Under the pieces are notes generated by a model. The model made no database searches. It saw only the letters and a program-made list of their open reading frames with translations, and had not been told where the DNA came from. Position numbers and translations under genes: made by a program. From positions 1 to 50,859 of IMG/VR virus record IMGVR_UViG_3300049259_000143: 50,859 bases of DNA. One strand, 5' to 3'. Shown here piece after piece: positions 31,103 through 38,674 of the stretch (within the stretch, counting starts at the first letter, position 1; the number at the start of each line of letters is the position of its first letter). This DNA is from a virus.

Positions 31103-32469
31103 CACAACGTCGCCAGGGTGTTCCGCAGCCGGCCCGCGAGTTTCGGGGCCCGCAGCGCGAGCGTGCAGTCCGACACCAGCGCGAAAGGCAGGGAGTCCGG
31201 GCTGGACGTGGTCGGGTATACGTCCACCGGCCGCACATCCCGCACGTACGGGCGCAGCAGCAGGTCCGGGTCCCGCGGCACCAGGTAGATGTCCTCGCCC
31301 CCGGCGACACGCGGCTTCTGGGAGCTCCCGCCGACGTAGGTGGCGGCGGGGGTGCCGACCTGTGCCCCGACCTGCGGGACCAGGTTCGTGCCGGTGTCGA
31401 CGATGGTCGTCGCATAGTTGGGGGTGACTCCGTCGCCCTGCAGCGTCGCCACCGCGTCCACCACACCGAGCAGGGTGGCGTTGCCGGTGGAGGTGCCGCG
31501 GTACACCCGGTACGACAGTGGGGCCGCACCGTCCGGGCCGGTCGGCACCGCGAAGTTGAGGGACACGGTGGAGGTGGCTCCGGTCGTCGCCTGCGACACC
31601 TCCGCCGACGGGGTCAGCGACCCGTACCGGGCGACGACCGGCTCGATCACGTAGTAGTAGGTGCCGGCGCCCAGGGTGCCGCCGGTGGTGGACGGGGTCG
31701 CGGTCACCACACCCATGGTCGATCCGCGGTTCGACAGGAACGACGTTTTGATCATGGGGATGTCGCGGTACGCGGTGACGTTGAGTCCGGCCGCGACCTC
31801 GGTGGTGGTCAGGAACCTTTGCAGGGGGGTTTCCAGTTGCGCGATCTTCGATGCCGAGGTCGGCGACATCAGGAACATCCAGGTGGACGTGAAGATCGGC
31901 ATGGCTGCGTTGGTTTCCACGCAGTCGATCAGCCGGTCCATCTGGGAGAACGACAGTGCCGCACCGGCGCCGTCGATCGAGTTCTGCGGGTTCGTCGAGG
32001 TCGAGGTGAACTGGTTCACCAGGGCGTCGAGGCCGTCGAACTGGGGCCACGGACCGGATGCGGTGGCGGTGGAGTGGCCCCACAGCATCGCGGTTTCGAT
32101 GTCCCACAGCAGACCCTGCACACACGACGCGATCTCCTGCTGACGCAGGTCACCAATCAGGTCGCGGGTGACTTCCTGCGCGTAGCCGGTGACGGCACCC
32201 ACGGACTGCAGGTTCCGCATGGTGAACGCGAACTGCTCGTAGGTGCTGGAGCCGAGGGGCCGGGCACCGCCGTCGCGGACGAACCCGCCCGGGGCGCGCG
32301 TGGTCCTGCGGTTGAAGTTGTAGACGGTGGAGGACCACTGCTTGGTGGGGATCGTCCGCACCAGCGGGCTGTACCGGCGCTGGTATTCCAGCAGCAGCGG
32401 GTCGATGACGGTCTGCACCAACTGCGGAACGTTCGCGGCGGTCAGCGCTTCACCCAGGTCAGTTGTCAT
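31102..32469 (-). CDS. major capsid protein (HK97 fold)
   Basis: A 455-residue protein placed directly after the protease-scaffold gene. HK97-type marks are the N-arm region (PTKQWSSTVYNFNRRTTRAP), the P-domain helix FSQMDRLIDCVETNAAMPIF, and the A-domain end with YLVPRDPDLLLRPYVRDVRP. Residues about 255-370 are an inserted Ig/fibronectin-like domain (GTYYYVIEPVVARYGSLTPS, LSYRVYRGTST) that would stick out of the capsomer. A terminator-like hairpin lies just upstream. Confidence 0.9.
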   Translation of the reverse strand: MTTDLGEALTAANVPQLVQTVIDPLLLEYQRRYSPLVRTIPTKQWSSTVYNFNRRTTRAPGGFVRDGGARPLGSSTYEQFAFTMRNLQSVGAVTGYAQEVTRDLIGDLRQQEIASCVQGLLWDIETAMLWGHSTATASGPWPQFDGLDALVNQFTSTSTNPQNSIDGAGAALSFSQMDRLIDCVETNAAMPIFTSTWMFLMSPTSASKIAQLETPLQRFLTTTEVAAGLNVTAYRDIPMIKTSFLSNRGSTMGVVTATPSTTGGTLGAGTYYYVIEPVVARYGSLTPSAEVSQATTGATSTVSLNFAVPTGPDGAAPLSYRVYRGTSTGNATLLGVVDAVATLQGDGVTPNYATTIVDTGTNLVPQVGAQVGTPAATYVGGSSQKPRVAGGEDIYLVPRDPDLLLRPYVRDVRPVDVYPTTSSPDSLPFALVSDCTLALRAPKLAGRLRNTLATL

Positions 32470-32489
32470 GTGTTACTCCTCAGGGCAAC

Positions 32490-32512
32490 AAAAAACCCCG
32501 GGAGTACCGGGG
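32490..32512 (-). terminator. intrinsic terminator inside head operon
   Basis: On the minus strand, CCCCGG-TACT-C-CCGGGG is followed by TTTTTT (A run at 32490-32495 on plus). The stem ends about 20 bases before the capsid start codon. By shape it is a genuine intrinsic terminator, in a place where read-through is needed for capsid synthesis. Confidence 0.65.
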
Positions 32513-32546
32513 TGATCTCAGGTCTGTTCGGTTGGGAGCGGCCGGG

Positions 32547-34364
32547 TTACTCGGCGCCGACGGGACCCAGCACCTTGTCCCACTGGGCCGCCGCGTACTT
32601 GCGGAACTCGTCGCTGTCCATCTTGTGCAGCTCCGGCGGCTCGGACTGGTCCGTCGCGGCCTCCACCAAGCCCTTACGCCTCGGCGGCCCGTAGGTCTCC
32701 AGCATCGACTTGCGGAGCGCGTCCACACGCTCGGCGACGGCATCTTCGACGCGGGACGCGACCGTCTCGGAGATGCGTGCTTCCATCTCCTCCGTCGACT
32801 CGGCAGGCTCGGTCGGCTGCTGTTCCTGCCCGGCGGGCTTGAGGGCGGCGGCGAGCCGGTCGGCGATGTCCTGCCGGTCTTCCGCGGTCAGCGCCTGAGC
32901 CGGTTCGGTGGTGGTGCCGGTTTCCTCGGTGGTCTTGGTGGTCTTGGTGCTGCGCTGTTCGGCCACAGCGGGCCTCCTCACGTCACGGGTTTCGCTGGTG
33001 TCGTCCTCGTCGTCCGGCAGTTTCGTGCCGCACGCCGGGCAGTAGACCGCGTCCACAGGCGGGTCGACCCCGCACGACGGGCACGCGGTGACGTCCTCAC
33101 CACCGCCCTCGTCGCCCGGCAGATCAAGGTCACCGTCCTCGTCGGGGTCCAGCGTCTTCAGTGCCGCATCCGCCGCCAAACCAAGCTGGGTCGCGGCGGC
33201 GGCCAGATCGGCGTTGGGGATGCCGAAAGCGCTCACGTCCACATCAGCCGGGCCTTGCATCGCCGAGATCGCCAGAAACGCCTCGGACGTCAACCCCATC
33301 TGCTCGAGTGCCTCACCGAGCCCGGTGCGCTCAGTGCCGTCGTTGTCGAACAGGGTCTGCTGGGCGGTGTCGTGCGCCGACTCGGCGGACTCCAGCTCGG
33401 GGACCTCTTTGCCCGCATCGGACAGGTGCTTCGCCAGGTGGGCGTGGACCTTCTTGCGGTCACCGTCGGGGATCGTTGTGCCGCCCCGGCCGCCGTTGAG
33501 GACCGCGATCCCGCTGCTGGCCGCCTTCGTCGACGCCGCCCCCACCGCACCGTCCTCACCGACGAAATGGTGAATGAACTTGTAGCTGGCCTTCTTGTCC
33601 GGGTCGCCGTCCGGGTCCTGCCACGCGTAGGCCTCCTTGAGTACCTTCGCGCCGGCGTCGTTCTTCAGATTGGCCTCGTTCTTCGGGCCGTCCCATGCGG
33701 CGTCGCTGGTGGCGGTGGAGTGCGACGACATCGCACCCTCTATCACCCCGGCCGGCGTGGACGTGCCGCTGGGGGTGACTTCCTCGCCGGTGGATGTTTT
33801 CTCGGTGCGCGACAGCTTGTCGGGCATGACGTGGACCTCCACAGTTTCGGTGATCGGGGTGCGCTGGCCCGCGGACTCGCTGGCCACACGGTCCGCCTTC
33901 GCGATCCGCGCGGCCGCCACCCCCGGTGACTTGGTGAAGTCGACGCCGTCGACCTCGAGGCCGTCGGCGATCTCCACTTGCTGCCCGTCGACCTCGATGG
34001 TGCGGACCGGTCCGAGCCACCAGCCGCGGATCGACACCCCGTCCAGCACCCGTTTGCCGTCCGGGCCGGGTTCGGTGGCGGCGGCGATGTCCCGCCCCGC
34101 GCGGGTGTCGATGAGATAGCCGTACAGCGACGCCTCGTGCGTGTCCGTGTCCAGCCGCACATCGGTGACCCGGGCACACAGCTGCGTCGAGTCGTCGCCG
34201 GCGCCGTGGTGGGACAGCATGGTGATGGGCAGCCCGTCCGGGTCGGCGAGCCGGTCCCGCATGCGGGCGACCGCGTCCTCGATGAGTTCCGGTGTGTAGT
34301 AGCGCCCGTTTTTCGATACGCCGGGGGACAGGAACGGCGAGTCGATTGTGCCCAGCACACCCAC
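32547..34364 (-). CDS. capsid maturation protease-scaffold fusion
   Basis: From the GTG at 34364 (AAGGGG nine bases upstream) the product has about 605 residues. Residues 1-150 are a prohead serine protease (SPFLSPGVSKNGRYYTPELI; His in ITMLSHHGAG; candidate Ser in LDGVSIRGWW). Residues about 190-300 are the DUF-type domain often joined to such proteases (AWDGPKNEANLKNDAG ... VHAHLAKHL). A zinc ribbon (CPSCG ... CPACG) and a charged coiled C-terminus (about 440-605) form the scaffold part. The enzyme would cleave the scaffold as the head matures. Confidence 0.85.
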   Translation of the reverse strand: MGVLGTIDSPFLSPGVSKNGRYYTPELIEDAVARMRDRLADPDGLPITMLSHHGAGDDSTQLCARVTDVRLDTDTHEASLYGYLIDTRAGRDIAAATEPGPDGKRVLDGVSIRGWWLGPVRTIEVDGQQVEIADGLEVDGVDFTKSPGVAAARIAKADRVASESAGQRTPITETVEVHVMPDKLSRTEKTSTGEEVTPSGTSTPAGVIEGAMSSHSTATSDAAWDGPKNEANLKNDAGAKVLKEAYAWQDPDGDPDKKASYKFIHHFVGEDGAVGAASTKAASSGIAVLNGGRGGTTIPDGDRKKVHAHLAKHLSDAGKEVPELESAESAHDTAQQTLFDNDGTERTGLGEALEQMGLTSEAFLAISAMQGPADVDVSAFGIPNADLAAAATQLGLAADAALKTLDPDEDGDLDLPGDEGGGEDVTACPSCGVDPPVDAVYCPACGTKLPDDEDDTSETRDVRRPAVAEQRSTKTTKTTEETGTTTEPAQALTAEDRQDIADRLAAALKPAGQEQQPTEPAESTEEMEARISETVASRVEDAVAERVDALRKSMLETYGPPRRKGLVEAATDQSEPPELHKMDSDEFRKYAAAQWDKVLGPVGAE

Positions 34365-34378
34365 GTTGACCACCCCTT

Positions 34379-34588
34379 TCAGTGGTCGGTGCCGTCCGGG
34401 TCGACGCGGTGGGTCTGCCCTTGCCAGCCGGTGGAGTGGTGCAGCCACGCACCGAACGCGTCACCCCAGTCGTGGGACGGGATGCGGTTGGTTTCCACGT
34501 AGTGGTCGAAGTCGGGGAAATCGCCGCTGTGGCAGCCGGGGCACGTCAGGTTGTCGCGCGGGAACCGGCCGGGCTGGACGCCAGACAT
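34379..34588 (-). CDS. small zinc-motif protein, 69 aa
   Basis: ATG at 34588 after AAGGGGG. The product has a C-x2-C pair (LTCPGCHSGDFPDFDHYVET) and a His-rich C-terminus (GAWLHHSTGWQGQTHRVDPD). It lies between the MuF-like and protease genes in an operon with no other gaps. Function unknown. Confidence 0.65.
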   Translation of the reverse strand: MSGVQPGRFPRDNLTCPGCHSGDFPDFDHYVETNRIPSHDWGDAFGAWLHHSTGWQGQTHRVDPDGTDH

Positions 34589-34612
34589 CGCCGCCCCCTT
34601 TCTTCGGCTGGG

Positions 34613-35971
34613 TTATCCCCACGGCACGAGCATGCAGCGGCATCCGCCGTGCTCCACCGCGGGCACCGTCTCCACCGTGTAGGGGCTGCCGGCCTCTTTG
34701 TCGAGGCACAGCCGGCAGGGGCCGCCGACGGTGCGCCAGTCCAGCAGCCCGATCCCGAGTTCCCGGTACACGGCGACCGAACCGTCCAGGAATGCCTGCG
34801 ACAGCTGCACGTCGAGGTAGTACTGGGCGCCCGCACCGGCCCGGATGATGTCGGCGATGTCGGCGTCGGACAGTGACGCCCACGCGTCGCCGATCGCCGC
34901 GGCGGCGAGGTCCCCGGCCAGCCCGCTGATCTGTTCCTCGACCCACGGGCCGGGGCTGATCGGTGACCGCACCCCCGGCGTCGCCGCGGCCGGGAGCACA
35001 CCGTGGGACAGGATGTGTCCCGCCGCTGCCGCGCCGGCGACGGTGCCGGTGGTGTGCGCGTCGACGGCGGTGTCCCGCCACTGCGGGAGGACCCCGGTGG
35101 CGGTGGCTTGGGCGAGGAGCGCGGTGGTGGCCTGGTCCCGGCGCACCGGGCGTGCCGCGTCCGGCTGGATCGCAGCCCGCAGCGTCGGCGGGTGGAGGCG
35201 GGACGCCAACAGCGCCAGCACGGCGGCGAGCGCGGCGGCGCTGTCCCGGTGTGCCCGGTCCCGCTCGGCCGAGGTGGCGGCGAGGAGCCCGGTGGTGGCG
35301 CCGTCCGCGACAACATCCGCGTCGGCCGGCGGGTCGTCTTGCTCGAGCGCGGCGTGCTGCACGGCCCGCACTCGGGTCTGGGCGAGTTCCGTCACCTGGT
35401 GCCCGGTGGAGGCGTAACCGGCGACCCACGCGTCCCGCACCGCATTAGCGGCCGGGGCCGCGCCGTTCAGGGGCAGTTCGGTTCGCTGGTCGGCGAGGAA
35501 CAGGCCAACCCGGTCGAATGTGATCGGCCCGACCTCGCTCAGATCCGCGGCGGTCAGTCCGTATCCGGCGGTCATGTGGGGTGTGAACGGTTCGTGCTGG
35601 CCTGGATGCGCGCCGCCGAGGAGGGCAGCGCACGTGGTGGTGAGCTGCCGCTGCACAGGGCCTATCCGGTCGCTGTCGCCGACCAGGTACACCGCGCACG
35701 GGTCGCGGCCGTCGTGCCCGTCGGGGTTGAACGTGGCATGCGCGAACACCCGCGCCCGCAGCGGCCCGCCCAGGTCGGACACCGCTTGTTCGGCGGCGTT
35801 GCGGGCGAACTGCTGTTGTTGTGGGTCCCACCCGGTGACGTCGTCACCCAGGTATTGGAGGGTGACGTGCATCTGGTCGGGGGGTTCGGCGTTGTCGTGG
35901 TCGAGGGCGAAGCGGGCGACGTCGCCGGTGTGGGGGAGGAGCGCGATCATGCCGCCGGTGTGTGCCGCCAC
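34613..35971 (-). CDS. 2H phosphoesterase fused to MuF-like minor head protein
   Basis: A 452-residue fusion (GTG 35971, or ATG 35950 giving MIALLPHTGDV). Residues about 8-165 are a 2H phosphoesterase (LigT/2'-5' RNA ligase-like) with both H-x-T motifs: H35-V-T37 in MHVTLQYLG and H132-M-T134 in PHMTAGYG. The rest is a helical MuF/SPP1 gp7-like head protein that ends with GGPCRLCLDKEAGSPYTVET and HGGCRCMLVPWG. MuF proteins sit in or under the portal and some enter the cell with DNA. 2H enzymes include tRNA-end and cyclic-nucleotide phosphodiesterases such as the anti-CBASS protein Acb1. Both domains are seen; a virion-delivered anti-defence role is inference. Confidence 0.85.
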   Translation of the reverse strand: MAAHTGGMIALLPHTGDVARFALDHDNAEPPDQMHVTLQYLGDDVTGWDPQQQQFARNAAEQAVSDLGGPLRARVFAHATFNPDGHDGRDPCAVYLVGDSDRIGPVQRQLTTTCAALLGGAHPGQHEPFTPHMTAGYGLTAADLSEVGPITFDRVGLFLADQRTELPLNGAAPAANAVRDAWVAGYASTGHQVTELAQTRVRAVQHAALEQDDPPADADVVADGATTGLLAATSAERDRAHRDSAAALAAVLALLASRLHPPTLRAAIQPDAARPVRRDQATTALLAQATATGVLPQWRDTAVDAHTTGTVAGAAAAGHILSHGVLPAAATPGVRSPISPGPWVEEQISGLAGDLAAAAIGDAWASLSDADIADIIRAGAGAQYYLDVQLSQAFLDGSVAVYRELGIGLLDWRTVGGPCRLCLDKEAGSPYTVETVPAVEHGGCRCMLVPWG

Positions 35972-35986
35972 CCGTCACCCCCGGGG

Positions 35987-36535
35987 TCAGCGTTTCCTGC
36001 GCGTGGCGCGGTGGATGCGGCGGCGGCGCTGCACGGTGCGGTGGTGCGTGTGGTGCGCCGCGCTGCTACGCCGCCGCGGCCGTGGCACGGTCGCGTGTCG
36101 CGCCCGGTGCGGCGTGGTGCCGCTTCCGACCCGCCGCCGAGGGGTGCTGTGGGCCGCTGGTGCGTGGTGAACTTCGCGCTTCACGTGGTGTGGGACGCCC
36201 GCGACCCGGTGGCGGGCGGCCCTGGCGCGGGCCAGGTTGGCGCGTGCCGCCGCCATCTGTGCTGGGGTGCGCTGACCGGCCGGGTGCCGCAGCAGGGCCG
36301 CCGCGCGTGCTTTGGCGAGGTTCGCGCGTTCCGCCGCCAGTTGGGCCGCTGTCTGCTGGCCTTTCGGGTGCCGGGCGTGCGCGGCGAGCCGCGCTTTCGT
36401 CAGGTTCGTGCGCGACGCGGCGAGCTGCCCGGCGGTTTGCTGCCCGGCAGGGTGTTTCGCGCGCCGCGCGGCCCTTGCCCGCGTCAGGTTGGCTCGCGCG
36501 GCGGCGCGTTGCTTGTCCGACTCGCGTCTCGCCAC
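35987..36535 (-). CDS. highly basic protein with 28-residue tandem repeats
   Basis: A 182-residue protein from the GTG at 36535. Three and a half copies of a 28-residue unit fill residues about 11-107; the units begin AAARANLTRARAARRAKHPA, AASRTNLTKARLAAHARHPK and AAERANLAKARAAALLRHPA, each with R/K-x-NL-x-x-AR then HP-x-GQ. The C-terminal 70 residues are almost all Arg, His, Pro and Ala. The repeat resembles NUMOD3-type DNA-binding helices. Between portal and MuF genes, it could be packaged with or bind genomic DNA. No known family is certain. Confidence 0.6.
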   Translation of the reverse strand: MARRESDKQRAAARANLTRARAARRAKHPAGQQTAGQLAASRTNLTKARLAAHARHPKGQQTAAQLAAERANLAKARAAALLRHPAGQRTPAQMAAARANLARARAARHRVAGVPHHVKREVHHAPAAHSTPRRRVGSGTTPHRARHATVPRPRRRSSAAHHTHHRTVQRRRRIHRATRRKR

Positions 36536-36538
36536 CGG

Positions 36539-36643
36539 TCACCGCCGCGGCGGTGACGGACTCCGCCCCCCGGCGACCCGTTTCGCGACCAGCACCGGCA
36601 CCCGGTCGGCGGTGATCACACCGGACGGCACCGGGTCGGTCAC
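36539..36643 (-). CDS. tiny hypothetical protein, 34 aa
   Basis: A GTG at 36643 overlaps the stop of the 98-residue gene (GTGA), and the frame VTDPVPSGVITADRVPVLVA ends at a TGA six bases before the next start codon at 36535. It exactly fills the space between two genes. A coupled start and protein-like sequence support it, but it is very short. Confidence 0.5.
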   Translation of the reverse strand: MTDPVPSGVITADRVPVLVAKRVAGGRSPSPPRR

Positions 36644-36936
36644 TTCGTCGACCCCTTCGACGACGAGGTGCTGCTCGACGAACCCCCGCTGCTCGAGGAG
36701 CCACCCGAGCTGGCGCCCGACTCTGCGGTGGCAGTTGCGGCGGACGGTGCGGTCACCGGGGACCCCTGCTCGGCGTCGAGCAGGTTCCGGGCGTCCTGCA
36801 GCCGGGTCTGGGCCCGCTGCACGGCCTGGACCGCGTCGTCCTTCACGTCACCATCGTCGAGGTGGGTGACGTGCTCGGCGAGGGCTGCGACGTCGGAATC
36901 CAGGTCCGACACGATCCCGGCCCACTGGTCTGCCAT
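36640..36936 (-). CDS. small helical protein with Ser/Gly tail, 98 aa
   Basis: Strong ribosome site AAGGAGGAG before the ATG at 36936. Residues 1-60 are helical and acidic (MADQWAGIVSDLDSDVAALA ... AVQRAQTRLQDARNLLD). The last 40 residues are Ser/Gly repeats, probably disordered. The position after the portal suggests a head accessory or scaffold-like role. Family unknown. Confidence 0.65.
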   Translation of the reverse strand: MADQWAGIVSDLDSDVAALAEHVTHLDDGDVKDDAVQAVQRAQTRLQDARNLLDAEQGSPVTAPSAATATAESGASSGGSSSSGGSSSSTSSSKGSTK

Positions 36937-36955
36937 GATCTCCTCCTTGCTCGTT

Positions 36956-38407
36956 TCAGTGCGGGCGATGCCCGTTCCCGGCCATCGCCGGTGCTTTCTC
37001 CACCAACTGCTGGTAGTGGCGGGCGACGGAACGCCGCCACCTCGTCGCCGCCGTCGACTCCTGCGGCGGCGGTGGTTCCGGCTCTGCCGGGGCGGTACCG
37101 GTCTTGTACTTGCTGGCGATCATCGCCGCCGACATCGCACCAATGTCGCGCCACTGCACGATGTTCTGCCGGTCCACCAGCACGTGCTCCTCGCCACCCA
37201 GGTCGGCACCCACGGCGGGCTCGTTGATGTCCACCAGGTAGCGGTCCAGCGTCCACGACCCATTCCGCAACCGCATGTCGCGGATGTCTTCCAGTGTTTT
37301 GTCGTCCCGGTAGTCGACCTCGCCGAACTGCAGCGACCAGTCCTCGATCCCGAAACCCTCACGCACCAGGTGGTAGAGGAGCTTCTCCAGCACGATCGAC
37401 GCGATCGGCGAACACGTGTTCACCTTGAACACCTTGAACTGGGACGTTCCGGTGCCGCCGCCCAGGTTGCCGGACTCGATCACACCCACCTGCGCGGGCG
37501 GTACACCCGCCTCGGACAGGATCGTGTCGCGGGCCTGGTCCATGGTGGCCATCCAGTCCGCGATCTTCCCGCGCTGCAGCTCGCCGAGCGTGGCACCGCC
37601 GCGGGTGGTGATCGGGTTCCCGATGTTCTCCGCACCCAAGTTGCGCACCACATACTGGGACCGCCATTTCCGCACGTCGGCGGGCTGCACCTCGAGCGGG
37701 AAGTCCAGGTGCATGTTCGGCGGGTCCCCGCGCCGCATGGTGGCCTTCAACAGTCCGGCGGTGAACAGCCAGATCTCGGTCGGCAACAGCGCCTTCTGCG
37801 CGACCCCCACGCCGTACAGGCTGCCGTGGGGACTGTCGGCGGGAATGTGGATCACTTCGTGTGGTTCGAAGTCCGCGGTGCGGGTGTCGAGACCCTGCTG
37901 GTAGCCGGTGACGTCGCCGTGCTCATCGGCGAGCACCGTCATTGTCGCCGGGTCCAGCGGATACAGGGCGACCGGGCGGCCCAGCAGCCACACGACCTCG
38001 ATGAACGCGTCACCAAACACACCGATGTCGGTCACGCAGCCGCGCAGCAGCTGGATGATGTCCTGGGCCGGGTTGCAGGTGTCGAGCAGTTCCTGCAGGG
38101 CCTGCACGTTCGGCGGCTGGGTTTGTGTGCTGTCTTCGCCGTGCCCGTCCGGGGTCAACAGCAGCCCGCCCGCGGTGACGGTCCGCGCGATCGCGTCGAT
38201 CGGTGCCGACAGCCACGGGCACGCCAGATACGCGGCCTTCAGTTCGGCCATGAAGTTCGCGCGCCCCGCCGGGTACTGGCCGCCGGGTTGCGTCGCGCTG
38301 GTACCACCCAGCGGCACATCGGTGTCGTACCCGGTGCGGGCCGACTGGTTCGGGCCGTTGTCCTGCTTGGTTTCGGTAAGCGGCGCGAAACCGGCCTCGG
38401 TCAACAT
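36956..38407 (-). CDS. portal protein
   Basis: A 483-residue phage portal protein. Typical elements are DAFIEVVWLLGRPVALYPLD (portal core strand pair), the HEVIHIPADSPHGSLYGVGV motif, GAENIGNPITTRGGATLGEL, and the long helix with LEKLLYHLVREGFGIEDWSL. It forms the dodecameric gate for DNA entry and binds terminase. Its ATG overlaps the stop of the small gene upstream. The Pro/Glu-rich C-terminus is probably disordered. Confidence 0.9.
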   Translation of the reverse strand: MLTEAGFAPLTETKQDNGPNQSARTGYDTDVPLGGTSATQPGGQYPAGRANFMAELKAAYLACPWLSAPIDAIARTVTAGGLLLTPDGHGEDSTQTQPPNVQALQELLDTCNPAQDIIQLLRGCVTDIGVFGDAFIEVVWLLGRPVALYPLDPATMTVLADEHGDVTGYQQGLDTRTADFEPHEVIHIPADSPHGSLYGVGVAQKALLPTEIWLFTAGLLKATMRRGDPPNMHLDFPLEVQPADVRKWRSQYVVRNLGAENIGNPITTRGGATLGELQRGKIADWMATMDQARDTILSEAGVPPAQVGVIESGNLGGGTGTSQFKVFKVNTCSPIASIVLEKLLYHLVREGFGIEDWSLQFGEVDYRDDKTLEDIRDMRLRNGSWTLDRYLVDINEPAVGADLGGEEHVLVDRQNIVQWRDIGAMSAAMIASKYKTGTAPAEPEPPPPQESTAATRWRRSVARHYQQLVEKAPAMAGNGHRPH

Positions 38408-38649
38408 CAGCCGGTCCCGGGCTGCTCGGCGGGCACGATCTGGCTGTAGGCGATCCGTGCCCGTTCGATGACGAGTTCACCGGGTGCCGGGGTGCTGCCG
38501 CTCTCGCTGCGGCGGTGCACGTCGGCGAACCGCAAACAGGACTCGTCCGCATCCACCAGCAGCCCGTCGAACGCTCCCCCGTCGCGGGGGAACACGAGCA
38601 GACGCACGCTGGTGAGGGAACGGAGGATGCGGTCCCGGCGAGCGAACAC
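38407..38649 (-). CDS. hypothetical protein between terminase and portal, 80 aa
   Basis: Start GTG at 38649 with GGAGGTG seven bases upstream. The product has a beta pattern, VFARRDRILRSLTSVRLLVF then DGLLVDADESCLRFADVHRR and ends SQIVPAEQPGTG. Small proteins in this place occur in many actinophages with no assigned role. Coupled to the portal gene by ATGA. Confidence 0.6.
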   Translation of the reverse strand: MFARRDRILRSLTSVRLLVFPRDGGAFDGLLVDADESCLRFADVHRRSESGSTPAPGELVIERARIAYSQIVPAEQPGTG

Positions 38650-38674
38650 AACCACCCACCTCCCGCTCCCGCGT

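Noticed and set aside
30742-32125. Long minus-strand frame of 453 codons through the capsid gene
   Set aside because: Only its 3' part (30764-31102) has coding character; the rest is a shadow of the capsid gene.
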